From contig CAINLJ010000137.1 of the NCBI GenBank assembly GCA_903850335.1, positions 1 through 64,000 on the forward strand: a stretch of 64,000 bases of DNA, given 5' to 3'. This document shows, in pieces, positions 44,384 through 53,407 of this stretch; within the stretch, counting starts at the first letter, position 1; every line of letters begins with the position of its first letter. Source of the stretch: an uncultured Bacteroidia bacterium (lineage in GTDB: Bacteria > Bacteroidota > Bacteroidia > Bacteroidales > Prolixibacteraceae). The notes below the pieces were generated by a model that was given only the letters and a program-made list of their open reading frames with translations, did no database searches and was not told where the DNA came from. The position numbers and the translations under genes are program-made.

Positions 44384-46513
44384 ATGACTGAAAAAAGAAT
44401 CAGCCAAATCCTTGAATTGTCTTTATGGGCACTTAATCCTTTAATCCTTATTCTTGCCATCTTTAATCAGGAAATTCAACCTGGACTTTTCTTTCTGTGG
44501 ATAGGTAAACTTCATCCTTTAGTTTTACATTTCCCGGTTGTTTTTGGGATGTTGATAGTGATTTACTTTCTTTTTTTTCAAAAAAGAAGGTTTCCAAATG
44601 AGACCGAGAAATTGCTTTTATCCATCAATGCCTTTATTGCTGGTGGTGTTGTCATTTGTGGGATTTTACTTTCCAAACAGACTGCATATGATAACGATCT
44701 TTTGAATTTTCACAAATGGGGTGGTATTGGGATCTCTCTTTTGAGCTGGTTACTCCTTTATATTCTGGATCTTAACTTAATGACCAAGAGGACAATCGCT
44801 ATCCTGTTCCTTACAGTACTTATAGGATCCACACATAAAGGAGCACAGCTTACTCATGGGATAAATGCTTTAAGTTTTCCTCAATCAAAACCTGAATTAA
44901 AAGTCTCAGGAGATGTTAACTCCACTGTCTTTGAGTCAATTGTAGCTCCTATAATTGCCCAAAAATGTATAGGTTGTCATGGACCCGACAAAGTAAAAGG
45001 GGATCTACAACTAAATACACCTGAGAATATTCTGAAGGGAGGTAAGGAAGGTGATATCTTAAAGAGCACTAAAAATAAATCGTCACTATTTTATGAAAGG
45101 ATTCATTTGCCGGTTTCTGATGAAAAGCACATGCCTCCCGATGGAAAATTACAACTTACTTCTGACGAAATTACTATTCTAAACAAATGGTTATTGACCG
45201 GAGGTAACTTCAAAATTAAACCTAACGAATTGGCAAGTACAGACAGTTTATTGGTCTTGATCCATAAAATCAAACCTGTATCACCTCAAAAAGCTGATTC
45301 TAAAAGTAATTTGCCTGATCTTTCAGAATTTAACTCCAATTATTGTACAGCTAATTATTTATTTCATGGATCTGATGAAGTAGAGGTTATTTTTTTCCAA
45401 GGGTCATTTTACAACCATGAAAATCTTAAAAGGTTGGAAAAAATAAAAACCAGGATTGCTATTTTAAATATGCAGGGAATGCCTTTGAAAAAGGAGGATT
45501 TGGATGTTATTGTTCAGTTTAAGAATCTTCAAAAGTTGAACCTTAACAATACTAAACTTGATCCTGGATCGCTTGAGGTTCTAAAATCTTTATCAGCATT
45601 AAAAGTAATTTCAATTTGTGGAATTGAATTTGATGATAGGTCGTTAGATAAGTTTCTTGAGAAAGCCAGTTTCGCGGAACTTCATATTTGGACAAAAGAA
45701 GGATCAGAGAAAAAATTCGCAAAAATCATTTCAAAATATCCTGATATTAAAATTATTGCGGGCGATAATATGGAGGATCAAATCCTGAAAATCAGTAATC
45801 CATCCATTGAACAGGATTCATTGATTATTCCTGATCATGTGGATATAAAACTAAAGCATTTGCTTAAAGGAGTCATTATCAGATATACTACCGACGGCAG
45901 TGATCCTGATAGTTTGAAAAGCCCGGAATACAAAGATGTTTTCAGGCTTTCACAAAATACAATGCTGAAGATTAAGGCTTTTAGATCTGGATGGAAGAGC
46001 AGCGATATTGTTCAGCGTACCTACTTTAAATCTGAAATTCATCCGGACTCAATTTTGTTGCTCACTCAACCCGATGCAAAACATCGTGGAAACGGCTCTA
46101 AGACATTAATCGATTATGATTTAGGAGAAAACAACAGGTATACAGACAAATGGCTGGGTTACAGAGAATCCAATATGGATGTGCTTATTGGTTTTAATGA
46201 AGTAAGGCCTTTAAATTCGGTTTATTTTAATGCTTATGTTGAATTGGGAGCCGAGATATTCCCTATTTCAGGAATTGCTGCGCAAGGGAGTAATGATGGA
46301 AAACAATTTAAGAAGATAAGTGAAGTTAAATTTCCGATACCGCTAAAAGATGACCCCTCTGGTGCGAGAACATTTAAATGTACTTTCCCTAAAGGTACTT
46401 CCTACAAATTTTATAAATTCAGTGTTGAAAATTTCAAGAAGATGCCGGTATGGCGAAAAGAGAGAAAAGGGAAACCAGCGTGGATCTTTGTAGACGAATT
46501 ATTTCTCAACTGA
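44384..46513 (+). CDS. Membrane-anchored PSCyt1 cytochrome with LRR and chitobiase-type domains
   Basis: A 709-residue composite protein. The N-terminal 150 residues contain about four membrane segments (including LHPLVLHFPVVFGMLIVIYF), a DUF2231-like region. A PSCyt1 domain with haem motif CIGCHGPDKVKGDLQL lies at about 198-215, followed by DEKHMPPDGKL. Leucine-rich repeat-like sequence (LNMQGMPLKKEDLD, LQKLNLNNTKLDPGSLEVL) covers about 360-430. A chitobiase C-terminal-type segment (IRYTTDGSDPDS) is at about 505, and the last 140 residues resemble a galactose-binding/F5-8 type domain. This looks like a membrane-bound electron-transfer and binding component of the operon. Its end shares a terminator with the convergent transketolase gene. 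Confidence 0.8.
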   Translation: MTEKRISQILELSLWALNPLILILAIFNQEIQPGLFFLWIGKLHPLVLHFPVVFGMLIVIYFLFFQKRRFPNETEKLLLSINAFIAGGVVICGILLSKQTAYDNDLLNFHKWGGIGISLLSWLLLYILDLNLMTKRTIAILFLTVLIGSTHKGAQLTHGINALSFPQSKPELKVSGDVNSTVFESIVAPIIAQKCIGCHGPDKVKGDLQLNTPENILKGGKEGDILKSTKNKSSLFYERIHLPVSDEKHMPPDGKLQLTSDEITILNKWLLTGGNFKIKPNELASTDSLLVLIHKIKPVSPQKADSKSNLPDLSEFNSNYCTANYLFHGSDEVEVIFFQGSFYNHENLKRLEKIKTRIAILNMQGMPLKKEDLDVIVQFKNLQKLNLNNTKLDPGSLEVLKSLSALKVISICGIEFDDRSLDKFLEKASFAELHIWTKEGSEKKFAKIISKYPDIKIIAGDNMEDQILKISNPSIEQDSLIIPDHVDIKLKHLLKGVIIRYTTDGSDPDSLKSPEYKDVFRLSQNTMLKIKAFRSGWKSSDIVQRTYFKSEIHPDSILLLTQPDAKHRGNGSKTLIDYDLGENNRYTDKWLGYRESNMDVLIGFNEVRPLNSVYFNAYVELGAEIFPISGIAAQGSNDGKQFKKISEVKFPIPLKDDPSGARTFKCTFPKGTSYKFYKFSVENFKKMPVWRKERKGKPAWIFVDELFLN

Positions 46514-46530
46514 AAAAATAGTAACAAAAT

Positions 46531-46560
46531 AAAAACGGGTTCTTTTCAGGACCCGTTTTT
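46531..46560. terminator. Bidirectional terminator between the cytochrome operon and transketolase
   Basis: A 10-bp perfect stem AAAAACGGGT/ACCCGTTTTT with a 10-base loop and A/T runs at both sides. Confidence 0.85.
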
Positions 46561-46577
46561 ATTTTGAAAATTATATT

Positions 46578-48605
46578 TTAAGACAATAGTGTCTTCACCT
46601 GAATATAAATATTTTCAGCTGTAAAGCCAAGCTGCTTGTCAAGTACATCATACGGAGCAGAAAAGCCAAAAGAACTTAATCCCCAGATTGCACCTGAGTC
46701 ACCTACAAGTCCTCGTAAAGTCACAGGTAATCCGGCAGTTAGTCCAAATTTAGGCACACCTGCAGGAAGGACTCCTTCCTGATAAGATTTTTCCTGTTCA
46801 CGGAACAGACCTTCTGAAGGAGCAGATACGATCCTTACGTTTAATCCGTCGCGTTCACGCAAAAGAGCAGCTCCTTCAACTAATGAAGCAACTTCGGAAC
46901 CTGATGCTATGAGAATTACATTCGGATTAAAGCAATCTTCTACAATGTAAGCCCCTTTAGCTGCCTGTTTAGCCTCTTCATATCTATTTGATTTTGCAGG
47001 CAAGTCCTTAATGTTTTGTCTTGAAAGTATTAATGCAGTAGGAGTTGTTATGTTTTCCATCGCGAGTTGCCATGCAACAGTAGTTTCCTGTGCATCAGCG
47101 GGTCGGAGTACAAGTGTTGAATTTTCACCGTGGTGATTTTTAAGATTTTCCATTAGACGGAGTTGAGCTTCATGTTCAACCGGCTGATGTGTAGGCCCAT
47201 CCTCCCCTACCCTGAACGCGTCGTGTGTCCAGATATATTTAACCGGTAGCTCCATAAGGGCTGCCATCCTTAATGCAGGTTTCATATAATCTGAAAACAC
47301 AAAGAATGTTCCACAGGCTGCGACAATACCTCCATGGAGTGCAATACCATTCATGATTGCAGCCATTGTTAATTCACATACCCCAGCCTGCAGGAAAGCA
47401 CCTGTAAAATCTCCGTTTTTAAATGCCCTGGAATTATTTAAAAATCCATCAGTCTTATCAGAGTTGGAAAGATCAGCTGAAGAGACGATCATATTTTCAA
47501 TCTCTTTCGCAAACGAAGCAAGTACAGTTGCTGAAGCATTACGGGTAGCAGCTCCGGATTTTTGAATAATTTTAGAGTAATCAAATTCAGGTACATCGCC
47601 TGAAAGAAATTTCTCAAGCTTGCCTGCAAGTTCAGGATTAGCTTCTGCCCAGACATCTTCTTCGTCATTTTTTGAATTTGCCCATTCTATAAGTGTCTCA
47701 CGTCGTTTGGCATACAGCTCAGCAACATCAGGAAAGATCACGAATGGATTTTCAGGATCACCCCCAAGATTTGAAATAGTCTTTTTAAATGATGCGCCAG
47801 CATGTGTCAAGGGTTGTCCATGAGTGGAACATTGCCTTTCAAAATTAGAACCATCTTCCTTTATTGCTCCTTTACCCATTATTGTTTTTCCAATAATCAG
47901 GGTAGGTCGCGATTTTTCACTTACTGCAATCCGAAGTGCATCGCGGATTGCTTCAGCATCATTACCAGCAATAGTAAGTACATTCCATCCCCAGGCCTCA
48001 TATTTCATCCTGGTATCCTCAGATGTAACAGATTCAGTACCAGTAGAAAGTTGAATATCATTCGAGTCATAAAACATAATAAGATTGTTCAGCCCGAGAT
48101 ATCCGGCCAAACGTCCTGCACCTTGTGAAATCTCCTCCTGAATGCCACCGTCTGAAATAAAAGTATACGTCTTATGAGCCATCCATTCACCGAAGCGTGC
48201 AACGAGAAAGCGTTCGGCAATTGCTGCTCCTACTGCCATTGTATGACCTTGGCCCAGTGGTCCGGAGGTGTTTTCTACTCCACGTTCAACATCAACTTCA
48301 GGATGCCCTGGAGTTACTGACCCCCATTGCCTGAATTCCTTTAAGTCGCTCGTAGAATAGTTGCCGGCAAGTGCCAAAACTGAATAAAGCATGGGAGACA
48401 TGTGCCCCGGATCTAGAAAGAACCTATCCCGAAATGGCCATGTCATTTCACTTGGATCATAATTTAAAAATTCTGTGAATAGAATATTCACAAAATCGGC
48501 CCCACCCATAGCCCCTCCAGGATGACCTGAATTCGCTTTTTCTACCATGGCGGCAGAAAGGATCCGAATATTATCTGCTGCTCTGTTTGTTGCTGAACTT
48601 ACCAT
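46578..48605 (-). CDS. tkt: Transketolase
   Basis: Thiamine-diphosphate enzyme moving two-carbon units between sugar phosphates in the pentose phosphate pathway. The 675-residue protein has the N-terminal NSGHPGGAMGGADF, HGQPLTHAG and the ThDP motif in the form SDGGIQEEISQGAGRLAGYL, where most bacterial enzymes have GDGCLMEGIS. The pyrimidine-domain part has WTHDAFRVGEDGPTHQPVEH with the catalytic glutamate region. Length is the standard full-length form. It follows the serA gene on the same strand at a 107-base gap that contains a 16-bp tandem duplication, so it may have its own promoter there. Confidence 0.95.
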   Translation of the reverse strand: MVSSATNRAADNIRILSAAMVEKANSGHPGGAMGGADFVNILFTEFLNYDPSEMTWPFRDRFFLDPGHMSPMLYSVLALAGNYSTSDLKEFRQWGSVTPGHPEVDVERGVENTSGPLGQGHTMAVGAAIAERFLVARFGEWMAHKTYTFISDGGIQEEISQGAGRLAGYLGLNNLIMFYDSNDIQLSTGTESVTSEDTRMKYEAWGWNVLTIAGNDAEAIRDALRIAVSEKSRPTLIIGKTIMGKGAIKEDGSNFERQCSTHGQPLTHAGASFKKTISNLGGDPENPFVIFPDVAELYAKRRETLIEWANSKNDEEDVWAEANPELAGKLEKFLSGDVPEFDYSKIIQKSGAATRNASATVLASFAKEIENMIVSSADLSNSDKTDGFLNNSRAFKNGDFTGAFLQAGVCELTMAAIMNGIALHGGIVAACGTFFVFSDYMKPALRMAALMELPVKYIWTHDAFRVGEDGPTHQPVEHEAQLRLMENLKNHHGENSTLVLRPADAQETTVAWQLAMENITTPTALILSRQNIKDLPAKSNRYEEAKQAAKGAYIVEDCFNPNVILIASGSEVASLVEGAALLRERDGLNVRIVSAPSEGLFREQEKSYQEGVLPAGVPKFGLTAGLPVTLRGLVGDSGAIWGLSSFGFSAPYDVLDKQLGFTAENIYIQVKTLLS

Positions 48606-48650
48606 TCAAAAAATATTTATAACTATTTAAATTTTAATACCTTTTATCAT

Positions 48651-48682
48651 CATTTACACTGTCGGCCATTTAAACTGTCGGC
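48651..48682. repeat. 16-bp tandem duplication upstream of transketolase
   Basis: CATTTACACTGTCGGC (48651-48666) is followed directly by CATTTAAACTGTCGGC (48667-48682), differing at one base. It lies in the serA-tkt gap, 46-77 bases upstream of the tkt start. Confidence 0.7.
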
Positions 48683-48712
48683 GAGACTAAAAGAAAGTAC
48701 ACTTTCGTATAA

Positions 48713-49888
48713 CTACCTGGCATTTAGCGTACGAACCATAAAGACTCCTTCAATAGCCGCTACTTTATCTACTAATTCTTCGGAAAGACTGCTTGTGCTG
48801 GCATCAATAATATTGTAGGCAATATCCCCTTTATTCTTATTCAGCATATTATCAATATTGATACCAGCCTGTGCCAGAATCGTCGTAATCTGACTAATTA
48901 TATTCGGAACGTTTTTATTAGTAACAAGCAGTCGCGCTCCATTATTTCGCTCAAGCTCTGCAGCCGGAAAATTGACTGAATTACGGATATTTCCATTTTC
49001 GAAAAAATTTCGTATTTGTTCTGCAGCCATTATTGCACAGTTAACTTCTGATTCATTTGTAGAAGCGCCAAGATGAGGAATTGCAATAACCTTATTTGAT
49101 TTAAGAAGTTCGGCATTTGGGAAATCAGTAAGATATGCCCCTACTTTTCCGGTTTCAAGTGCAGATAAAAGATCAGAATCATTGACTAGCTCTCCACGTG
49201 CAAAGTTTAATATCTTCACTCCGTTTTTCATTAATTTTATCTTGTCTGAATTAATAAAACCCTTTGTCTCTGCCATTAATGGTATTTGCAACGTGATAAA
49301 ATCAGCCTTTGAAAGCATTGATTCAACACCGAATGCACGAATAATATCATGATGGAGATTCCATGCATGATCTATTGAAATATATGGATCATAACCAATT
49401 ACGTTCATTCCAAGAGATTGAGCTGAATTGGCAACCAACACACCAATAGCGCCAAGTCCTATAACTGCAAGAGTTTTTCCTTTAATCTCGAAACCACCAA
49501 AATTCGCCTTCCCCTTTTCAACAAGAGCAGGAACTTTATCACCCTCTTCAACAAGTGTCTTAGCCCATTGAACACCTCCGATCAGATCGCGGGATGCAAG
49601 TAACAGACCCGCGATAACCAATTCCTTTACTCCATTGGCATTGGCACCCGGTGTATTAAAAACGACAATACCTTTTTCAGTGCATTTAGCAATTGGAATA
49701 TTGTTAACCCCGGCACCTGCCCTGGCTATGGCTTTTACCGATTGCGGTATTTCCATATCATGCATACTAAAACTGCGCAAAACGATTGCATCAGGATTCG
49801 AAATTTCATTGGAAATTTCATAATTGTCAGTTGGAAATACCTGAAGACCCTCGGCATCGATCTTGTTAAGTGTCTGAATTTTATACAT
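48713..49888 (-). CDS. serA: D-3-phosphoglycerate dehydrogenase
   Basis: First step of serine synthesis: oxidises 3-phosphoglycerate with NAD+. The 391-residue protein has the D-2-hydroxyacid dehydrogenase core: the NAD-binding VIGLGAIGVLVANSAQSLGM, LQIPLMAETKGFIN, the catalytic Arg in NFARGELVN, and the catalytic His in IPHLGASTNESE. A C-terminal ACT domain (about 315-391, with NVPNIISQITTILAQAGINI) can allow serine feedback. It lacks the long intervening ASB domain of larger SerA proteins. A serC gene often adjoins in Bacteroidota, but is not within this window. It is transcribed divergently from pta. Confidence 0.93.
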   Translation of the reverse strand: MYKIQTLNKIDAEGLQVFPTDNYEISNEISNPDAIVLRSFSMHDMEIPQSVKAIARAGAGVNNIPIAKCTEKGIVVFNTPGANANGVKELVIAGLLLASRDLIGGVQWAKTLVEEGDKVPALVEKGKANFGGFEIKGKTLAVIGLGAIGVLVANSAQSLGMNVIGYDPYISIDHAWNLHHDIIRAFGVESMLSKADFITLQIPLMAETKGFINSDKIKLMKNGVKILNFARGELVNDSDLLSALETGKVGAYLTDFPNAELLKSNKVIAIPHLGASTNESEVNCAIMAAEQIRNFFENGNIRNSVNFPAAELERNNGARLLVTNKNVPNIISQITTILAQAGINIDNMLNKNKGDIAYNIIDASTSSLSEELVDKVAAIEGVFMVRTLNAR

Positions 49889-50043
49889 ATTAAACTGTTT
49901 AAGAGTTTGATTGTTTAGCGTACAAATATCATAAAAAGTGATGGTTTTTCCTTTTTTTCAAAGGTTAATTTTTGATTATTTTATTGTTTGATGAGAAAAA
50001 TCGAAATAAATACGTTTTTAAACCCTTTTGTTGCAATTATCTG

Positions 50044-50051
50044 TAATTTTG
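50044..50051 (+). promoter_or_regulatory. Possible -7 box of pta
   Basis: TAATTTTG matches TAnnTTTG, 43 bases before the pta ATG. TTTG at 50027-50030 is only 13 bases away, so the -33 element is unclear. Confidence 0.35.
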
Positions 50052-50094
50052 CATATATTTTGAATGATAAGTTGAAAAGTTTTAAATCTTCGGA

Positions 50095-51087
50095 ATGGAA
50101 TTACTTGAACAAATAAAAGAGAAGGCCCGTAGCCTTCAAAAACGGATTGTGTTAGCTGAAGGTTCTGAGTTGAGAACACTCCGGGCAACTGAGATATTGC
50201 TTCGGGAGAATCTTGCTAAGATAATATTACTAGGTGATCCTCAAGAGATTAAAGATATTGCTGCCAAAGAAAATATATCCATCTCGGGAGCTGAAATAAT
50301 TAATCCGAGATCAGATGAAAAAAGAGAATATTATGCTGGTCTGATGGTTGAAGCAAGAAAAAATAAGGGATTAACCCATAGTGATGCACTGGAATTATTA
50401 AACGATCCGCTGACTTTTGGACCCTTAATGATTAAAGCAGGAGATGCTGACGGAGAAATTGCCGGGGCGATTAATTCAACCGGGGATGTTCTTCGCCCAG
50501 CCTTACAATATGTTAAAACCATGCCTGGTGTGAGTGTTGTGTCAGGTGTATTTTTTATGCTTTTTCAAAATAAATCAATTGGAGATCAGGGTATTTTGGT
50601 CTTTGCAGATTGCGCCGTGATGCCGGACCCGAATGAGCAGCAGTTGGCAGAAATAGCAATAACTACTGCGAAAACTGCCAAATCTATTGCTAATCTGGAG
50701 CCCCGTATTGCGATGCTATCTTTTTCAACAAAGGGAAGTGCTCAGCATTTGCTTGTTAACAAGGTCGCTAATGCAACAAAATTGGCTCAGGAATTGGCAC
50801 CGGATTTAATGATTGATGGTGAAATGCAGCTGGATGCTGCTCTTGATATAGATGTGGGTAAATTAAAGGCGCCTGGAAGCAAGGTTGCGGGAAGGGCAAA
50901 TGTACTTGTTTTTCCCGGTCTTGAAGCTGCCAACATCGGGTACAAATTAGTACAAAGGTTAGGAGGTGCCGAAGCAATCGGACCCGTGCTTCAGGGAATG
51001 GCAGCACCGATAAATGACTTATCCAGAGGCTGTTCAGTCAGTGATATTGTTAACATGGTTGCGATAACTGCAACCCAGGCTGAATAA
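50095..51087 (+). CDS. pta: Phosphate acetyltransferase
   Basis: Converts acetyl-CoA and phosphate to acetyl phosphate and CoA. The 330-residue protein is the short catalytic-domain form of Pta. It has KRIVLAEGSELRTLRATEIL near the N terminus, the conserved GDADGEIAGAINSTGDVLRP, and FADCAVMPDPNEQQLAEIA. The C-terminal signature runs PGLEAANIGYKLVQRLGGAE then GPVLQGMAAPINDLSRGCS. It opens a three-gene operon with a hydroxyacyl-CoA dehydrogenase-like gene (87-base gap) and ackA, the acetate fermentation and ATP-generating pair. Phosphate butyryltransferase is related but lacks these exact C-terminal residues, so acetate is the likely product. Confidence 0.95.
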   Translation: MELLEQIKEKARSLQKRIVLAEGSELRTLRATEILLRENLAKIILLGDPQEIKDIAAKENISISGAEIINPRSDEKREYYAGLMVEARKNKGLTHSDALELLNDPLTFGPLMIKAGDADGEIAGAINSTGDVLRPALQYVKTMPGVSVVSGVFFMLFQNKSIGDQGILVFADCAVMPDPNEQQLAEIAITTAKTAKSIANLEPRIAMLSFSTKGSAQHLLVNKVANATKLAQELAPDLMIDGEMQLDAALDIDVGKLKAPGSKVAGRANVLVFPGLEAANIGYKLVQRLGGAEAIGPVLQGMAAPINDLSRGCSVSDIVNMVAITATQAE

Positions 51088-51174
51088 GAGCCGGGTACAT
51101 AAATTATAAATGGGTGTCATCGGCAGAAAAGATTAAACTAAGAATGAAAAAAATAATTAAAGGAATTTTCACCA

Positions 51175-52152
51175 ATGGAAGAGCTTATAATAGAACCTAT
51201 TGAAGAATTCGGATTAAGCAAAAAACAGCAACAAAGAACTCTTTTCTCAAAAATTGGTATTGTTGGGTGTGGAAAAGACGGACAAAATATTGCTCGGATT
51301 GCAAGTGCAAATGGAATTGAAGTTGTCTTTATTGAACTTTCGGAGGACCGCATTCAAAATGCATATAACAGGTTAGGCATTGTTCTAGACAGGCGAATAG
51401 ATAACTGGGGAATGACTCAGGGAGAAAAGAAATTGATTCTCTCCAGAATAAAAGGGAGCTTAAATTACAAGGATTTAAAGGATTGCGACTTTGTTATCGA
51501 GGCTATCAGAGCCGAATCAAGTGAACGCAAAATTACTCAGCGCAAGGAAGTTTTCAGGAAAATCGAAGAGGTCGTGTCACCAGAATGTATAATAGCCACA
51601 AATTCAACGACTATAATCATAACAGAACTTTCTTCTGAATTGAAATACAGGGACAGGTGTGTGAGCCTCCATTTCTTTGTACAGTCGCCGGAAGCCAGAG
51701 TATGTGAAGTTGTAAAGGGATTGTATACGACTGAGGAAGTTTACAATAAGGTTTTGAAATTTGTCAAAATGGTAAACAGACAGGCTATTCCAGTCGAAGA
51801 GTCTGCGGGGTTGATTTCAATTCGATTATATACTGCACTTCTGAACGAGGCATGTGAGGTTCTTCTCGAAGGAGTTGGATCAATGGTTGATATTGATACT
51901 GTTTGGAAAGTAGGGTTTGGCATGCGATTTGGTCCTTTTGAATTAGCAGATATTTTGGGAATTGACAAAATAAACCGCTGGATGGAAAACCTTTATTCAG
52001 AGTTTGGTGATCCCCGGTATATGGCTTCTCCGGTGATAAAAAAATTAGTTCGCGCACGTCGTTTTGGGGTTCATGTCTGCTGCGGCTTTTACACATACGA
52101 TAAAAATGGGAAAATTATAGGGAACAGCCCGATGTCTACTGAAAGGGTATAA
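51175..52152 (+). CDS. 3-hydroxyacyl-CoA dehydrogenase-like protein
   Basis: A 325-residue protein of the short-chain L-3-hydroxyacyl-CoA (3-hydroxybutyryl-CoA) dehydrogenase family, which interconverts 3-hydroxyacyl-CoA and 3-ketoacyl-CoA with NAD. The Rossmann loop is GCGKDG at 31-36. The catalytic dyad appears intact as H166 (in SLHFFVQSPEARV) and E178, 12 residues apart as in known enzymes, but the usual HFFNPxP is HFFVQSP. The C-terminal domain (LNEACEVLLEGVGSMVDID, then GMRFGPFELADILGID) is standard. A 25-residue N-terminal extension precedes the fold. It sits between pta and ackA, an uncommon place, and may link crotonyl/butyryl-CoA metabolism to acid production. Confidence 0.8.
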   Translation: MEELIIEPIEEFGLSKKQQQRTLFSKIGIVGCGKDGQNIARIASANGIEVVFIELSEDRIQNAYNRLGIVLDRRIDNWGMTQGEKKLILSRIKGSLNYKDLKDCDFVIEAIRAESSERKITQRKEVFRKIEEVVSPECIIATNSTTIIITELSSELKYRDRCVSLHFFVQSPEARVCEVVKGLYTTEEVYNKVLKFVKMVNRQAIPVEESAGLISIRLYTALLNEACEVLLEGVGSMVDIDTVWKVGFGMRFGPFELADILGIDKINRWMENLYSEFGDPRYMASPVIKKLVRARRFGVHVCCGFYTYDKNGKIIGNSPMSTERV

Positions 52153-52182
52153 ACCCTTACAAAGAATTTTAAATTTAATGTT

Positions 52183-53388
52183 ATGAAAATATTAGTTATA
52201 AACTGTGGAAGTTCATCAATAAAATATCAGTTATATTCGCTCGAAAGGCACCATATACTCGCAAAAGGTATTGTTGAAAAGATAGGAATGAAAGGCTCAT
52301 TCTTAAAGCATGAAAAAGAAACCGGACAAAAGGTTCTTTTCGAAGGTGAAATACTCGATCATAAAATTGGAATTGAATATGTTCTGGGTGTTTTGTCGAG
52401 TGAAAAACATGGTTGCATTAATTCCCTGGAGGAAATAAACGCAGTAGGCCATCGGGTAGTTCATGGAGGTGAAGAATTTAGTGAAAGTGTATTAATTACA
52501 GATGAGATTATTCACAAGCTCGAGAAATTCATTGACCTTGCGCCTTTACATAACCCTCCTAATCTTAAAGGAATATACGCTCTTAAAGCACTTATTCCGG
52601 ATATTCCTCAGGTTGCAGTATTTGATACCGCTTTTCACCACACAATTCCACAGCATTCATTTATGTATGCAATTCCTTATGCTTTGTACAAAAAATATGG
52701 GATTCGGCGTTATGGCTTTCATGGCACCAGTCACAAATATGTTTCAAACCGTGCATGTGAGTTACTTGATATTGATCCATCTTCGGCAAAAATTGTTACC
52801 TGCCATTTAGGGAATGGAGCGTCGGCCTGTGCCATCAAAAATGGAAAATCAATTGATACATCGATGGGATTCACCCCCGTTGAAGGTCTGATAATGGGTA
52901 CAAGATCGGGTGATATAGACATGGGCGCTGTGGCGTATATTATGGATAAGGAGAGGATCGGAACCAAATCAGCCTCTACCCTATTCAATAAACATAGTGG
53001 CTTATTAGGAATTTCAGGAATTTCATCTGATTCGCGTGAAATACGTGCAGCTGCTGATAAAGGCGACGAACGCTGTTTACTGGCAATAAAAATGTTTGAC
53101 TACCGCATTAAAAAATATATTGGAAGCTATGCTGCAGTAATGGGTGGTATAGATTTGCTTGTTTTTACAGGTGGGATTGGTGAAAATTCAGATGTATCGA
53201 GAGCTGGAATTTGCGAAGGCCTTGAATTTCTGGGGATTGAAATTGATCAAAACTTAAATGAAGGATTAAAAGGAGAAGAAAGATTAATCAGTAAGGCAGG
53301 TGCTAAAGTAAAAGTGATCGTAGTACCAACTAACGAGGAGTTAATGATTGCGATTGACACACAAAACATAGTCTGTGAAAAAATTTAA
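52183..53388 (+). CDS. ackA: Acetate kinase
   Basis: Makes ATP and acetate from acetyl phosphate. The 401-residue protein has the family signatures VINCGSSSIKYQLY at the N terminus, GHRVVHGGEEFSES, GFHGTSHKYVS with an active-site His, and HLGNGASACAIKNGKSIDTS. MGFTPVEGLIMGTRSGDID and GGIGENS follow at the nucleotide site. Butyrate kinase is related but distinct in these motifs. It is 30 bases after the hydroxyacyl-CoA dehydrogenase-like gene and completes the pta operon, and converges on the MBL gene with only 19 bases between the stops. Confidence 0.96.
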   Translation: MKILVINCGSSSIKYQLYSLERHHILAKGIVEKIGMKGSFLKHEKETGQKVLFEGEILDHKIGIEYVLGVLSSEKHGCINSLEEINAVGHRVVHGGEEFSESVLITDEIIHKLEKFIDLAPLHNPPNLKGIYALKALIPDIPQVAVFDTAFHHTIPQHSFMYAIPYALYKKYGIRRYGFHGTSHKYVSNRACELLDIDPSSAKIVTCHLGNGASACAIKNGKSIDTSMGFTPVEGLIMGTRSGDIDMGAVAYIMDKERIGTKSASTLFNKHSGLLGISGISSDSREIRAAADKGDERCLLAIKMFDYRIKKYIGSYAAVMGGIDLLVFTGGIGENSDVSRAGICEGLEFLGIEIDQNLNEGLKGEERLISKAGAKVKVIVVPTNEELMIAIDTQNIVCEKI

Positions 53389-53407
53389 TTTGCTCGGGAA
53401 CGTGAAA

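Noticed and set aside
39565-46513. Recent transfer of the operon from a planctomycete
   Set aside because: Base composition and codon use look like the surroundings, and these families are also found in Bacteroidota; only a phylogenetic tree could support transfer.
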